The notes below the pieces were generated by a model. The model was not told where the DNA came from. It saw nothing but the letters and a program-made list of their open reading frames with translations, and made no database searches. The position numbers and the translations under genes were made by a program. From NCBI GenBank assembly GCA_907163375.1, contig CAJQUW010004596.1:1-64000 (forward strand): a stretch of DNA of 64,000 nucleotides, read 5' to 3'. Every line of letters starts with the position of its first letter. The first letter of the stretch is position 1. Source of the DNA: Prostheceraeus crozeri. Lineage: Eukaryota; Platyhelminthes; Polycladida; Euryleptidae. This document shows, in pieces, positions 48,837 to 60,890 of the stretch.

Positions 48837-50282
48837 CCGGGTGTCCCACAGCGAACCCCCTCCCAACACAAAGTCAAGATTATTTACCGGTACTTGAAGT
48901 TTGGTGACTTCGGCTTGATAAGAGCAGCTTGGATTGTTGTTAGATATCAGTGTATGCTATCATTAGGATATCGAATAGCGCTTGTCTTCATTTCGCAAAC
49001 AATAATTGCAAATTCAAATTCAAATTTCTAACTGAAATGGTGCTTCATGTTTAATCATTTACAATTAGTCATGCCACGTCACCACACGATTGAGGAACGC
49101 GTGTTCATTGTGAAAAGCTATTATCAAACTGGCAATTATCGTGAAGTAGTTCGACGCTTTGAAGACACGTATGGAAGACCAATTGATAGGAAATCGATTC
49201 CATCATTGATTAAGAGATTTGAGTCCACTGGAAGAGTTGACGAAGAGGAACATGGTAGACCATCAAGTGAAAGTCATAGTGAACAGGTAGCCGCGGTTGC
49301 TGGTGCTATCACTGAAATGGGTGATAATTTCTCTATCCGCAAGGCATCCGCTGATCTTGACATTTCAAAATCTACTGTTCATCGAATTCTGAAAGTAGAC
49401 TTGGGATTGAAAAGCTATCACTTCTCGTTGCATCAAGAACTTAATGAAGACTATCCTGATCAACGTTTGAATTTTTGTGAGGACTTACTGCGTTTATTGG
49501 AACGAGATCACCAATTGATCAATAAAGTTGTCTGGACAGACGAGGCGAAGTTCTTTTTAAACGGAACTGTGAATCGCCACAATTCAGTTTATTGGTCAGA
49601 TCACAACGAGCTTCGTCTAAGCACCAAGTCCATGGACCAACGTGGTGTAACAGTGTGGGCTGGCATTTCATCCCGAGGTGTGACGGAGCCATTCTTCTTT
49701 CGAGAGACTGTCAAAGGAGATAATTATCTTAGTATGCTGCAAAGCGTGCTGCCGCGAATCACCGATCTTGGGAGCATCTTCATTCAGGATGGGGCACCGG
49801 CGCATTATTACCGTTCCGTCATAAATTACTTAAACAGTAATTTTCCCAACCGCTGGATTGGACGCCGTGGTAGCCTTTTGGAATGGCCTCCAAGATCACC
49901 AGACTTAACAGCGCGTGATTTTTTCTTTAGGGACACATAAAAGAGATTGTGTACAGGAGTCATCCTCAAACCTTGGATGAATTGGAAGACTGCATTCGTA
50001 CTGTGTTTCGTGACATAGACGAACTTTGATGTAGAAAAGTATGTTCTGAAGCTGTTCAAAATAGAATTCGACTCTGTGTGCGGGAAAATGGTCAACATAT
50101 TGAACATAAATTTAAAAGTTTAATTAAGACGCGTTTCGTGCTTTGTATGAACTGCAGAAATTAATCTAACAAGAGAATAATGACCTTTTGATCACAAAGT
50201 ATCAATGTAGGCTATATTATAATTTGAGATAATGATGGAAATCGTTTGGGGGGACGGGGGGTGGTTCGCTGTGGACACCCGG
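48837..50282 (+). mobile_element. Mariner-type (D,D42D) element, copy 2
   Basis: About 1,446 bp with imperfect inverted ends starting CCGGGTGTCC and carrying GCGAACC(A)CCCC. A TA follows the right end; the left flank reads TAAAT, so the target duplication is eroded or the exact end is one or two bases off. Confidence 0.75.
49047..50100 (+). pseudogene. Mariner-type transposase, copy 2
   Basis: From 49,047 (or MPRHHTIEERVF at 49,071) the frame holds a double helix-turn-helix (DRKSIPSLIKRFESTGRV; FSIRKASADLDISKSTVHRI) and the catalytic core: VVWTDEAKFF, IQDGAPAHYY and PPRSPDLTARDFF. Between the second and third Asp I count 42 residues, unlike classic mariner (34). After DFFF a one-base loss shifts the frame, and a TGA follows DEL near 50,027. 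Both changes are shared with copy 1, so the gene was dead before the unit was duplicated. Confidence 0.85.
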
Positions 50283-51038
50283 TACTTGGGACATGATTTA
50301 TGCTTTCTTTTAACATTGTGCTCTATTATGTCTTTAGTATGTAAAGCATACCACATTTGAACTAACATACGAAAAGCACACAAATATATACCAAGAGAAT
50401 ACAGAAATATGCCAAAAAATATTTTGGTATGCATCCTTCGTATGTGATTGGTACTGAGCGATTTACAGTGTAGTGAAGTTGAGGAGATTAGTTCGACTGT
50501 CTGGAATTCATGCCCCGTAAAGGCATTACGGTGGAATTCATGCACTAACTGAAAGCATTCAATATTTTCATGCAAATTTGAATGCTTTTTATAACTGCCG
50601 TTTCCAAATTTGCATAGATTTGCTTTGCTCTACGAAGTAAACTGGCACAGCAAAGCTGATAGGCCTGCAGTTTATCTATAGCTGCTCCTCTGTACAAAAA
50701 TATGAGAAAAATTGGATAATGCGATGATCATGTGAATGTCAACGACTGATGTGGCCTTGTTTTCCTGCACATAAAATGACTGACATGTATGCAGGACAAT
50801 GATACGAAATTGCATTTGTAATGCCCTTTGGCATGCAAGCATGATGGCAATTATAAGCACACTTCACTGTCATGCTCTATACATTCTTTGAATGCAGTCA
50901 TCAATAAATGAAAAGCATTCAGCATCACGCTATCAAGAATCAGATGGAGATAGACAAAATCAAGGATTGCAGCTATCAAAAATGAATTTCCATTTGATTT
51001 TTAAAAATTTCGTTTTTTATGACGAAATGGATGTTAAA

Positions 51039-51379
51039 GGGTAATTCCACGCCGAATGTCAACACTTGGGCAATTTTCTGAAGTACCTAAGAGCTTCCTT
51101 TTGATTGCACAAATATCATCCTTGACACTTGTATTTTCCAGAAAAACATTCAATTTACCACAGAAATTTGACTTTCATTACAAAAAATTTAATTTAATAA
51201 ATACTGTAGGAAAAACAGAAAAAAACGAAAAATCATCATTTTTAAAATTTGTCCTTTAGTGTACTAATGTATCTCTAATTTATTCAAATATAGCAGATGT
51301 TTGCTGCTTATTCAAGTCAAAAGTCGAGCAATTTCATGAAATGCGTGCGAAATATACGTCGTAACGCGTGGAATGGTCC
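51039..51379. mobile_element. MITE with ATTCCACGC ends, copy 2
   Basis: Same element as at 24,881-25,220, with an extra C in the left end. Non-coding. Confidence 0.5.
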
Positions 51380-51673
51380 TATAGATTGAAAAACATGTCA
51401 GACGTTCTAGTGTTTAAGTTGCAATCCACTCGCCTGTAGTTCCGATCGTGAGAAAACTGTTTGTCTCATTTTGGAAGTACATGTAGTTAAGCGATTTTAC
51501 TGAATTAAATTAGTAAGAATCACACATACTGTATACTCGTAGTGACTTTATTCGAAGCATGACAGAATTTTTGCTTCCTTCTATCGGTTTTTGAAATTAT
51601 AAAACGGTATTGAGAAGGTTCACTATCCGAATCGATAGACAGTTGACTTCTTTCTTATAATACCACATATCAG

Positions 51674-51943
51674 ATGATTTCACTACATAAAACTGGAACT
51701 TTTCACTACATCGGAAAGCTTGGTTTGAATCGTCCCAGGCTCCTGCGTTTTGAGTGTGATAACTCATCAGTAAAGTATGATATCCTCAAGAAATCTAAGT
51801 CACTGAGACTTATTCCTGCACATAGACAAATATTCTTCAATCCTGAACTTACATACAGACAGAGAGAAAAAGGCAAATTTCTTCGGGAAGAATTGAAACG
51901 AAGACGAGATGCAGGCGAAGATGTTCTTATCAAAACGGAGTAG
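51674..51943 (+). pseudogene. LINE ORF1 C-terminal piece, copy 2
   Basis: Matches 25,522-25,791 with a handful of changes. Same RPRLLRFEC and LREELKRRRDAGED motifs. Confidence 0.55.
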
Positions 51944-52059
51944 TTGTGCGTAGAGCGGATGCCTCAAAGAATTTTCGTTAGAGCTTTTTAGTACAACATT
52001 TTGACTCTCGTCCACAGCGGTCCTATCCCATCCTTCTTTGCTCTAATGTTCGTTCAGCA

Positions 52060-52368
52060 GTGATGAAGCTTTTAATGAAGGATATAGATATTTTTATCTG
52101 TACTGAAACTTGGTTATCTCCCGATAAACATGACGATATGATAATTGCGTTTGCAAGATTTACATGCATACGTGATGACCGCAAGGACCGCATCAGAGGA
52201 GGCGTCGTTATTTGGTTGAAAGATAACCTTCGTTTCCAACGATACAGGTTTTCACCTCCATGCAAAGGACAGCAAATGGTTTTATTATCCGTATGTGTCG
52301 ACGCTATAATTCAGTGCATCAGTGATAAATTATTTTCTAATGTCAATTACTCTGATTTTTATGCATAA
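52060..52368 (+). pseudogene. LINE endonuclease N-terminal piece, copy 2
   Basis: Nearly identical to 25,908-26,216 (ICTETWLSPDKHDD; GGVVIWLKDN). Truncated at the same place. Confidence 0.7.
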
Positions 52369-52435
52369 AATGTGACTTAATTACTTTGAATGTATGAACC
52401 GCATCTTCCTGTGTCAACCCCGATTTCCATTCATA

Positions 52436-53883
52436 ACGAAATAAGCGCTTTATTATCATTATTTTTATAATGATTGGGGCGCTTCGTACATTATAAGAAT
52501 GATCATCGCTCTCTGTACAAAATGAGCGCTCTATACAAAATTCAAGAAAATAGAGCGCTTGGTAATTTTTTTTTAGATCTCATTATAAATTCATTTATAT
52601 ATTAGTAAGTAGGCATGTACCAGAACCGAAGCGCATGTAACAGAAATTTCGAATTTTCAAATTTACAATTTCCAATAAGGTCGCTTGGTTCAGTAGGGGT
52701 ACCAATCGCCTTTGTTAAAATGATCAAAACATACAATATGTAAAATATTCCATCTTATGATGAATATGATGATATAATTCTTGCATCGATTCTTGTATCA
52801 CAAACGGCCAACTCAAATCTTATTTCGCGACAAGTGTTGAAGTAAAAAATAGTTGGGCCTATAACCTCAGCTGCAAGCCTTTTGAAAGAAGAATATCAAT
52901 GTTTGTCTTAGACCGCGTTTTTTTGTAATTACATTAAAGTTTGATTTTGTTCAGCCAAATCCAATAATGTATCTACTCTTGATTTGTCTATCAACAATAA
53001 TGCATCACGTGATGAAATATTAAGTTTATTTGTTTGTCGGTGATCCTGAACTAAACAAAGATGCTTTGTATGCAGCATTTCTAAAATGATCGATGCAATG
53101 CGTATATTTCATCTCACACTTTATGTGCTTCTTATGACTCAAACGATGAGATTATCAAAGAAAAGACTGTCAAATGTGCAGGTTTGACAACCTTCTAATA
53201 CGCGATTAAACTAAGCATTCGTAGCCGAATGATCAAAAAATTGCATTATCCAACGTGTCAATTTGAGACGCGAAATTCGTCCCAGTTGCTGAACTGGTCA
53301 TCTGACATCGCGAAATGAGCCTACGAATTCTAGGAATGTGTCTTTAATAACATCGGTTTAGTGCATCGCTCCTCATTGGCTTCAATTAATTGCTACTAGC
53401 TGTCACGTTTGCCGATGTGACTGTCATCATGCCGAGTCATTACTATTTTTGTATGATGGCACCAACATGACTGCTGCTAGCATGCGGAAAATTTCCCATG
53501 CGATGAATCTTGCAAAAATGAGTTTGGTTTAATGCGAATAGTTAACGGGGATAAGCAAGACATTTTTCGTTCCTTTTTTTATATCTTATGGAAAGTATAC
53601 AGAGCGCCCTATAATTTTACTATAACATTTTTTTAATCATGTGAATACAACAGTGTAGCTAAGATAATCAATCCATATTGTAGTTATAGATAAAGGACAA
53701 CTAGCCCTACATGCACAAGTAATATTGAGTTTCAATTCATCATAGATATCAAATGAAGATGGGAGGGCGCTAAGAACAACAGCGACTCCCATTGGAGGGC
53801 ACTTGGTACAAATCGCTTCCTATTCACGCCATACAACCAAGCGCCATAATAATAATTATTATTGAAAATATAGCGCTTATGAC
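52436..53883. mobile_element. GCGCTT-ended element, copy 2, unclassified
   Basis: Copy of 26,284-27,897 with the same palindromic ends. It has one TTGGT...ACCAA hairpin instead of two, so the 155-bp step was duplicated in copy 1 or lost here. Confidence 0.4.
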
Positions 53884-54356
53884 ATTGCATGTTATACATG
53901 CGTATATATTTTGCAGACACATCTACACTGTAAACTGTGTAATACCAAAGTCACTTACGAGAATAACAAAATGTATGAAGGCACTATTGTTCGTGGCAGT
54001 TTACAGTGTATACAGAAATGTTGCCAACGTATATTGCGATGCCATATTTTCATGTAGGCTATAGACAGTTACAGCGTTTGATATGATACCAAATACTTCA
54101 TAACTCTGCAGAGAAATGACTACGTACGGTAATGTTGGGTAATCATAAAGAATTTCAAAGCGAAATTAGGGATGAAGCGAAATTTTTGAAATGAAAGGGA
54201 GTTGATATTGGCAGCCTTAGTCAAAGTTGTGCATATTACAAAGCAGATTTCATTACCATGATTTAACTATTTATATGAGGTGCGAGGACCAAAATGTAGG
54301 AATCCTTTTTTGAAAAAAAATCTCTCCTTAAGGTTGTTATGTTGAAGCTGTATACG

Positions 54357-54740
<384 letters not shown>

Positions 54741-54936
54741 TGTCCTTTGATTTTTTGAGTACATAATAATATGCAGTTTGATATTTGTTTCCTATTTAAT
54801 ACATTTAACCCATTTTTGACCGAATTTTTGATTTTTATATTAGCAGTAATTTTGATATATTTTACCTTGGTACATATCGAATTCACTATTTTTTCTTTCG
54901 GAATTTCATTATTGCGCTCAATATTTGAAATTCAAA

Positions 54937-55070
54937 TTTTGTTCCATAAGTGGAACTGTGAGCATGAAAGGTAGCATTCACTTTGTTCCACAAGTGGAAC
55001 TGTGAGCATGAAAGGTAACATTCACTTTGTCCTCCAGAAGTGGAACTATGAGCTCTGAAGGAACAGTCAA
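54937..55070 (+). repeat. 44-bp tandem repeat, three units
   Basis: Units begin at about 54,941, 54,985 and 55,029. Each has a GTTCCACAAGTGGAAC-type palindrome followed by TGTGAGCATGAAAGGTARCA. The third is more diverged. Confidence 0.8.
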
Positions 55071-55197
55071 TTCAAAGATATTCTCATTGACGTTAAGTTT
55101 TCAAAATTTATTGATTGCTTAGAGACAACACAGACGGTGATAAGCAACACATTATAATCAATGAAACGCAATTCAGTTTTCAAATATCAATAGACCA

Positions 55198-55842
55198 TTG
55201 GTAAAACTGGAAAAAAAGCATATTTAAAAATTGATCGACTTGAATGGTGGATAAATCATATTACTCCTAGTTTAGAGGTTGAATCAGCTATTGCAAAAAG
55301 ATTAAATACTAACAAACCAATTCCAGTAAATTTTCTAAAGCGTACTGCTTGCTAGTTCAGTAACTTTTTCCGAACGAAGATTTAACTGGCATTTTACTAG
55401 AACTGCGAATACTCCAAGATATTTATTACTAACATTTCAAAGAAATAATTCTCCAAGTTTTAATAAGAACAATAATCTTTTTCATATTAATACAATTCGA
55501 AGTTTACAAGTTTCATTAAATCAAACCCGTTTTCCAATTGATCCATTAAGATTCGATGATACCAATAATCAATTTATGGAAGGATATGATTCTTATCGAA
55601 ATCTTTGTATAGAATTTGGAGTTGAACCACAATTAACTCCTGGAGATTGTAGACATTTATATCCAATTTTCTGTTTCGACTTAAGTGCACAATCAGAAGA
55701 TATTATTAAAAATGGTTGTGATGTAACAATTAATATTGAAAAAAAGATTCCACAACTTCATTGATGGCTTATGGTTTATTGCTAGAAGATGCAAAATATT
55801 CTATTGAAGTTCTTAATGGGAAGATGGCTAGAATAAATTAAT
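55198..55842 (+). pseudogene. Polinton major-capsid-like C-terminal part, segment B
   Basis: Matches the second half of the segment A gene closely (AYLKIDRLE; GYDSYRNLCIEFGVEPQLTP). Broken and lacking the N-terminal half at this locus. Confidence 0.6.
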
Positions 55843-55983
55843 TTATTTTTTTTCATAACTTAAAATTTTGATAACTAGAATAGATTAAAAAATTTTTGAT
55901 AACTTAAAATTTTTGGTAACTTAAAAATTTTTCATAACTAGATAGATTAAAATTTTTGGTAACTTAAAATTTTTTTATTAAAA

Positions 55984-56327
55984 ATGTCGCAAGCAAAAAG
56001 TATTAATAATAAAACTGTTGAATTAAAATTACGTAATATTGTTGACAAATATACCCCTAAAACTATTACGATTAATAAAAAAAGTATTACATAAGTAAAC
56101 CAATGATAGAGAATATTCAATTACAAGAAGAAAAGAATGGCGGGATTCTCCCATTAATTCCCCTAATAATAGGTGGCATAGCAGCAGCAGGAAGTGTTGC
56201 AGGTGGGACAGCTGGTATTGTCCAAGCAGTAAATAAAAATAAATCAGAGAAGGCAGCATTAGAAGAACAAAAACGACATAATAGAGAGTTAGAGAAAGTT
56301 GCTAGGGGTGAAGGGAATAGTAGATAA
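55984..56327 (+). pseudogene. Small Gly-rich Polinton protein, segment B
   Basis: Counterpart of 43,080. The hydrophobic LIPLIIGGIAAAGSVAGGTA segment is followed here by a charged, coiled-coil-like tail (NKSEKAALEEQKRHNRELEK). Preceded by ATTAAAAATG. Broken. Confidence 0.45.
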
Positions 56328-56689
56328 TTTTATTAGTAAATTAAAATTAGTTGATGAAGGAAAACGAGTTCTTAAAAATATTCTCCACAATGTTGATGAT
56401 TTAATTGAAATTAAGGAAACTAAAGATGGTTCTGGAATATATCTAAGTCCTAGTATGATAAGGTAAAACATTTATTTTATCTTTAAAAATTTTTTTATCT
56501 TTAAAAATGAATTCTACAAATTCCACAAATTCCGAAAATTTAATTAAATTAAAAATTGCTAATTTAGATTTATTGAAGTATCTCTTAAAAGTACATAAAC
56601 CCCTAAATTGTCAGCATATTGGAGGTGACATACAAAAAACATTAGAAAACTTTCCCGTATTTATTTGGATTAAATATTCGAAAGAAAAC

Positions 56690-57804
56690 ATCTTCCTGGT
56701 CATTCATATATCGGACCAGGAACTCGATTAGATATAAGACTAGATGAGAATAATAATCCAAAACTAGGTGAAGAACCAATAAATAGAGTAGATGCCGCAG
56801 CTTACAGGCATGATTTAGCTCATCGAAATCATGACCTAAGTTCTCGACATGTAGCTGATAAGAAGATGATTCAAGAATTAGATAGTATTCAAAATCCTAC
56901 ATTTAGAGAAAAAATTGAAAGAATGTTTGTTAAGAAAGCTTTACAAGCTAAAATATTATTCGGTCAGGGTTTAAATGAAACGTCAGCAAAGCTGTCTGAG
57001 AGCAACGCTCGAACATACGCGTCTGAAATTCATAAAGAATACAGAAGGCCTAAATATTTATTGAAAGTAAAAGTATTTAATAAAGATGATATTTGGAGTG
57101 CTGATCTTATTCATATGCCGAATGAAAAAGATTATAAATACACATTGACCGTTATAGATTTATATACACGATACGCTTGGGTAAAGCCTTTAAAAAATAA
57201 AAGTGGTCTATCAGTTAAATATGCGTTTGAAGAAATCTTTAAAGAAAGTAAGAGAAAGCAAAAAAAATTGTTTGTTGACAAAGGGTCGGAATTTTATAAC
57301 CGAAACGTTCAGCCACTATTTGAAACTGTGTCTTCCATAGAAAATGCAGGAAAGGCTGTAGTAATAGAAAGATTCAATCGGACGTTGAAAAATAAAATTT
57401 TCAAAAAATTTACTCAGCAAGGAAATCAGAAATGGTTGAAGATATTACCAGGAATTGTAGAAGAATATAACATTAAGATTCATTCAGGTATTGAAGAAAC
57501 CCCAAATAATGCTTCTGACGACCCTGATTTAATACGAAAGAAAATATTCGAGAATGATTATTCGAATGAGAGTAATCCGAATTTGCTGAAACTTAAGCCG
57601 AAATTTAAAATTGGAGATAGAGTTAGAATATTTAAATATAAGAATAAATTTGAAAAAGGCTTCGTCGGTTACTGGACTAAAGAAATATTTGAAGTTTGTA
57701 AAATAAACCAAACTTATCCGATCACTTACGAAATCAAAGATTTAGATGATGAAGATATCAGAGGCCGATTTTATCAAAATGAATTACAAAGAAGTGATTT
57801 TTAA
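56690..57804 (+). pseudogene. Polinton phospholipase-like plus integrase frame
   Basis: One open frame reads first a parvovirus-type phospholipase A2 signature (YIGPGTRLDIRL as the calcium loop; VDAAAYRHDLAH with the catalytic His-Asp), then from about 57,050 a retroviral-type integrase: DLIHMP with the first Asp, LYTRYAWVKPLKNK, VDKGSEFYN with the second Asp, and the Glu in VVIERFNRTLKNK. A C-terminal chromo-like region follows (FKIGDRVRIFKYKNKF). In related elements these are separate genes, so the union is unusual or secondary. The integrase inserts the element into host DNA. Confidence 0.75.
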
Positions 57805-57844
57805 TTATCATTATCATTATTATTATTATTGGAACTATCGTTTC

Positions 57845-57890
57845 GGGAATGAAATTCCCTTGTTAGGCGTAGCCATAGAACCTACGGTTC
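57845..57890. terminator. Two mini-hairpins between convergent genes
   Basis: GGGAAT-GAA-ATTCCC (57,845-57,859) and GAACC-TAC-GGTTC (57,878-57,890) stand between the stops of the plus-strand integrase and the minus-strand protease. Confidence 0.5.
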
Positions 57891-58304
57891 GTTCAATTCT
57901 AACATAATATCTAGAAATGGTACTCCTTTTTGTAATTTAAATAAAACATAAAGACATAATTGGCCACAATAAGTAGTTCCTGGTTTTTGAATTTGAAATG
58001 TATTATAAGTTCCATTGCCAAGTAATTTTTTGACTTCGTTTGTTGGAGGCAATCCATAAGAGTCAAAATAATAATTATCTCCGTTTTTACTAAAGATACC
58101 TGCTGACCAATGTACGCCTTTTTGGTCTGAAGTGTGAAGATTCGTTATGAAATTTACAGTTGTCTTATTTTTGATCAATTGTAATTCGACTCTCATTAGG
58201 ACATGAAAATTCTTTATTCCTAATCGATTAGCGATTTTCTTTAGGTCGAAATTTGTCGTGGTTTGCGTTCCATATAATTTAAAAAACTCATTTATGTTGC
58301 TCAT
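57882..58304 (-). CDS. Polinton adenovirus-type cysteine protease
   Basis: 140 residues from ATG at 58,304. The catalytic series is visible: His in KGVHWSAG, Asp in YYFDSYGLPP and Cys in TTYCGQLCLYVLF, the order of adenain-like maturation proteases. The N-terminal half reads KIANRLGIKNFHVL. The frame looks whole. It would process virion proteins. It converges on the integrase frame with a hairpin pair between. Confidence 0.75.
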   Translation of the reverse strand: MSNINEFFKLYGTQTTTNFDLKKIANRLGIKNFHVLMRVELQLIKNKTTVNFITNLHTSDQKGVHWSAGIFSKNGDNYYFDSYGLPPTNEVKKLLGNGTYNTFQIQKPGTTYCGQLCLYVLFKLQKGVPFLDIMLELNEP

Positions 58305-58428
58305 TTTATAATAAAAAAATTTGTTAAGGGACCCTAGAAGTCAGAAGGGAGGGGGTATTGATTTAAAACTGTTCCACAATGATGACTTTCCTTGCTACTT
58401 ATTCGATTTTGAAATCATTTAATTTAAT

Positions 58429-58683
58429 CTAAATTGAAAAGTTACATTTGTAAAAGATCGGTTTATTAGGGGAGTTAGTGTTTCGCACATCTTTTATCAA
58501 TAGTAATTCATTTCTTATCAATATGTGAAAATTCTTTATTCCCAATTGCTTAGCAATCTCATTTAAATCGAAATTAGTAGCTGTTTGTTTGCCGTATATT
58601 TTTAAAAACTCAGTCATGTTATTAACCTGAGAACATATATCGCCTATATTACTCAGTATAACTGTCGGATTTTCATCATTCAT
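58429..58683 (-). pseudogene. Second protease-like N-terminal fragment
   Basis: NFDLNEIAKQLGIKNFHILI parallels the N-terminal region of the neighbouring protease, but the catalytic part is missing. Suggests a tandem duplicate or a second element's remnant. Confidence 0.6.
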
Positions 58684-58797
58684 TTTAACAATAACTGCAA
58701 TAATGTCTACTTCTTGTACAGAAAAATGAAAACAACGGCAGTGTATTTTACATCAAATATAATAATACAACAATCGATCTTATCACACAATTGTACA

Positions 58798-59015
58798 ATG
58801 TCAGTCTTCTACCATGAGACTGGAGAACAAAAGAAAATTTAATTACATTTCAAAATAATCCAAAATGCAATACTACTAAGTTCCATGAATCATTCTTAAA
58901 TACCAAAGATTATGTTACATACTTAAATATAGATCCATACAATAGCAGTCTTCTATCATGAGACTGGAGAACAAAAGAAAATTTAATTACATTTCAAAAT
59001 AATCCAAAATGCGCT
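58798..59015 (+). repeat. 70-bp direct repeat pair
   Basis: Two copies (from about 58,801 and 58,945) share CAGTCTTCTAYCATGAGACT and the following 50 bases, about 145 bp apart. Confidence 0.8.
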
Positions 59016-59079
59016 ACTCATTTTTAAAGAAATATTTTGAGTGCAATCTTCTGATTTTATACTTAAAATTATTTTTATT

Positions 59080-59485
59080 TATAAAACTCTTTTTCAGTGT
59101 ATGAAATATTTCTTATACTCATTTTTGAGATATCATATTTTTTTACTTTTATAAGAGTCCGGAGGTCATATATTTTTTTACATTTCTGAGGGTACCTTAT
59201 TTTCTTTTTACTTTTATAAGAGTCCGGAGGTCATATATATTTTTTACATTTCTCATTCTCAGTGTATGAAAAAACCCAACGAACTAAAAACTTTTTTTCC
59301 GATTTCATCATTTTTATTTCTTACTTTTATAAAACTCTTTTCAGTGTATGAACTATTTCCTATACTCATTCTCAGTGTATGAAAAAAACCCAACGAACTA
59401 AAAACCTTTTTTCTGATTTCATCATTTTATTTTTTACTTTTATAAAACTCTTTTCAGTGTATGAACTATTTCCTATACTAATTCT
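59080..59485 (+). repeat. About 113-bp tandem repeat
   Basis: ACTTTTATAAAACTCTTTTC, CAGTGTATGAACTATTTCC, AACCCAACGAACTAAAAAC and GATTTCATCATTTT recur in order with a 113-bp step (59,323 to 59,436). Partial, more diverged units precede. Non-coding. Confidence 0.75.
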
Positions 59486-59499
59486 GGAGGTATCTTTTC

Positions 59500-60890
59500 T
59501 AAATATATTTTTTATGATACTTTTTTTAATAGTCTATATACATGAATTTAGGTCTTAAAAACCTGAAATAATGACATAAATTGATAAATTTAGTCGTTAT
59601 TTTTAGTTACTATTTTTTTGAATTTTATGGTGTCCTGGAACGGTCTATATACCATTACTGACGATACGGATGTTCATACCAGAACTGTAGCTGACCTAAG
59701 AACGTGGGCTACCGAGTCAAACATTCCATTGGCGCGTATATCTTCTTTGCTTCAAATCCTGAAGCCCGTTATACCTGGTCTTCTATTGAGTGCTGCTACA
59801 TTTATGAAGACGAAGAAAACTTCAACAATTGAGGCGCCTGATTACATTTACTTTGGCCTATCAGATGGCATTCGTGACCGTTTGGGTGCCGGTCTCAATG
59901 ACAGTGTGACTTATCTTGGTTCTGAATATGAGAGACTGAAGGAGAAGGTGACTGAGGAAGGGAAGAAACTGATATCTTTACAAATTAACGTAGACGGTGT
60001 GCAAATTAACAAAAGCAGCAACAAACAGTTGTGGCCTATTTCGTGTAGACTGATTGAGTCCTCTGTGGAGAGTCCTTTTGTTGTTGCAGCTTACTGTGGA
60101 TCATCCAAACCAACGAATCTATCTTCTTTTTTGGATCCATTTATTAACGACTATTTGACATTGAAGGAAGAACTATTAGTGAAAGGTTATTTTCTGAATA
60201 TTTTCTGCTTGCCTTGTGATGCACCGGCGAGACATTTCCTTCTGTGTACCAAGCAGCATAACTCATACTATGGATGTGACTACTGCAGAGTGAAGGGCAC
60301 CTACGTGTCTCATAGAATTGTCTTTCTTGGTTCTAATCATCCCTCGCGGTGCAACGCCTTGGCGAGAGTTTGTGGCGAAAACAATCAGCGGCTTGAACAA
60401 CAATCACCCCTATTCCAAATCGTGAATCTTGACAATTTTCCACCCGATTATATGCATTTGGTGTGTCTTGGTGTCATGCGAAAGTTATTGAATAATTGGT
60501 TAAAGTTCAGCAGTAAGATCCCTGCACACCAGAGAAATGCTTTCGGTGAATTCGTTCAAAAGTGTGGGTCGGCATTACCCCAAGAGTTCAAGAGGAAAGT
60601 GAGACATCCTTCGCATATTGATAGGTGGAAAGCCACTGAGTTTCGGAATTTCCTCCTTTATATTGGACCCATAGCCCTTCTCAAATTTATAGACAGCAAA
60701 TACTACAAACATTTCCTGCTGCTAGTAATGGGCAAAAGACCGTTCCAGGACACCATAAAATTAAAAAAAATGGTATCTTTAAAAACGACATAAATTCATG
60801 AATTTAGACCCTTTTTCAGGTTTTTAAGACCTAAATACATGAATTTAGTCCATTCAAAAAGTACCATTTTTTCAAAAATGGTACTTTTTA
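59500..60890 (+). mobile_element. CACTA-like element fragment with long inverted ends
   Basis: A perfect 25-bp inverted repeat (59,621-59,645 and 60,738-60,762), containing TGGTGTCCTGGAACGGTC, forms the inner part of longer, less exact inverted ends of about 145-150 bp (59,500-59,645 and 60,738-60,890). These share AGGTCTTAAAAACCT and AAATTCATGAATTTA words. The transposase frame fills the space between the inner ends. Confidence 0.6.
59618..60793 (+). pseudogene. TNP2-like (CACTA/EnSpm) transposase fragment
   Basis: 391 codons. Motifs: LRTWATESNIPLARISSLLQ, YIYFGLSDGIRDRL, ISLQINVDGVQINKSSNKQL, FVVAAYCGSSKPTNLSSFLD, CDYCRVKGTY and FPPDYMHLVCLGVMRKLLNNW. These follow the core of animal transposases of the TNP2/Transposase_21 type. 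The N- and C-terminal regions of a full protein are missing, and both frame ends run into the inverted repeats. Confidence 0.6.

Larger units (their letters stand above)
55198..58690. mobile_element. Polinton (Maverick) fossil, segment B, broken
   Basis: Parts in order: major-capsid-like C-terminus, small Gly-rich protein, phospholipase-like and integrase frame (all plus), then an adenovirus-type protease and a second protease N-terminus (minus). Roughly four or five breaks. It may be one element with segment C, separated by later repeats at 58.7-61.2 kb. Similarity to segment A is high. Confidence 0.85.
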
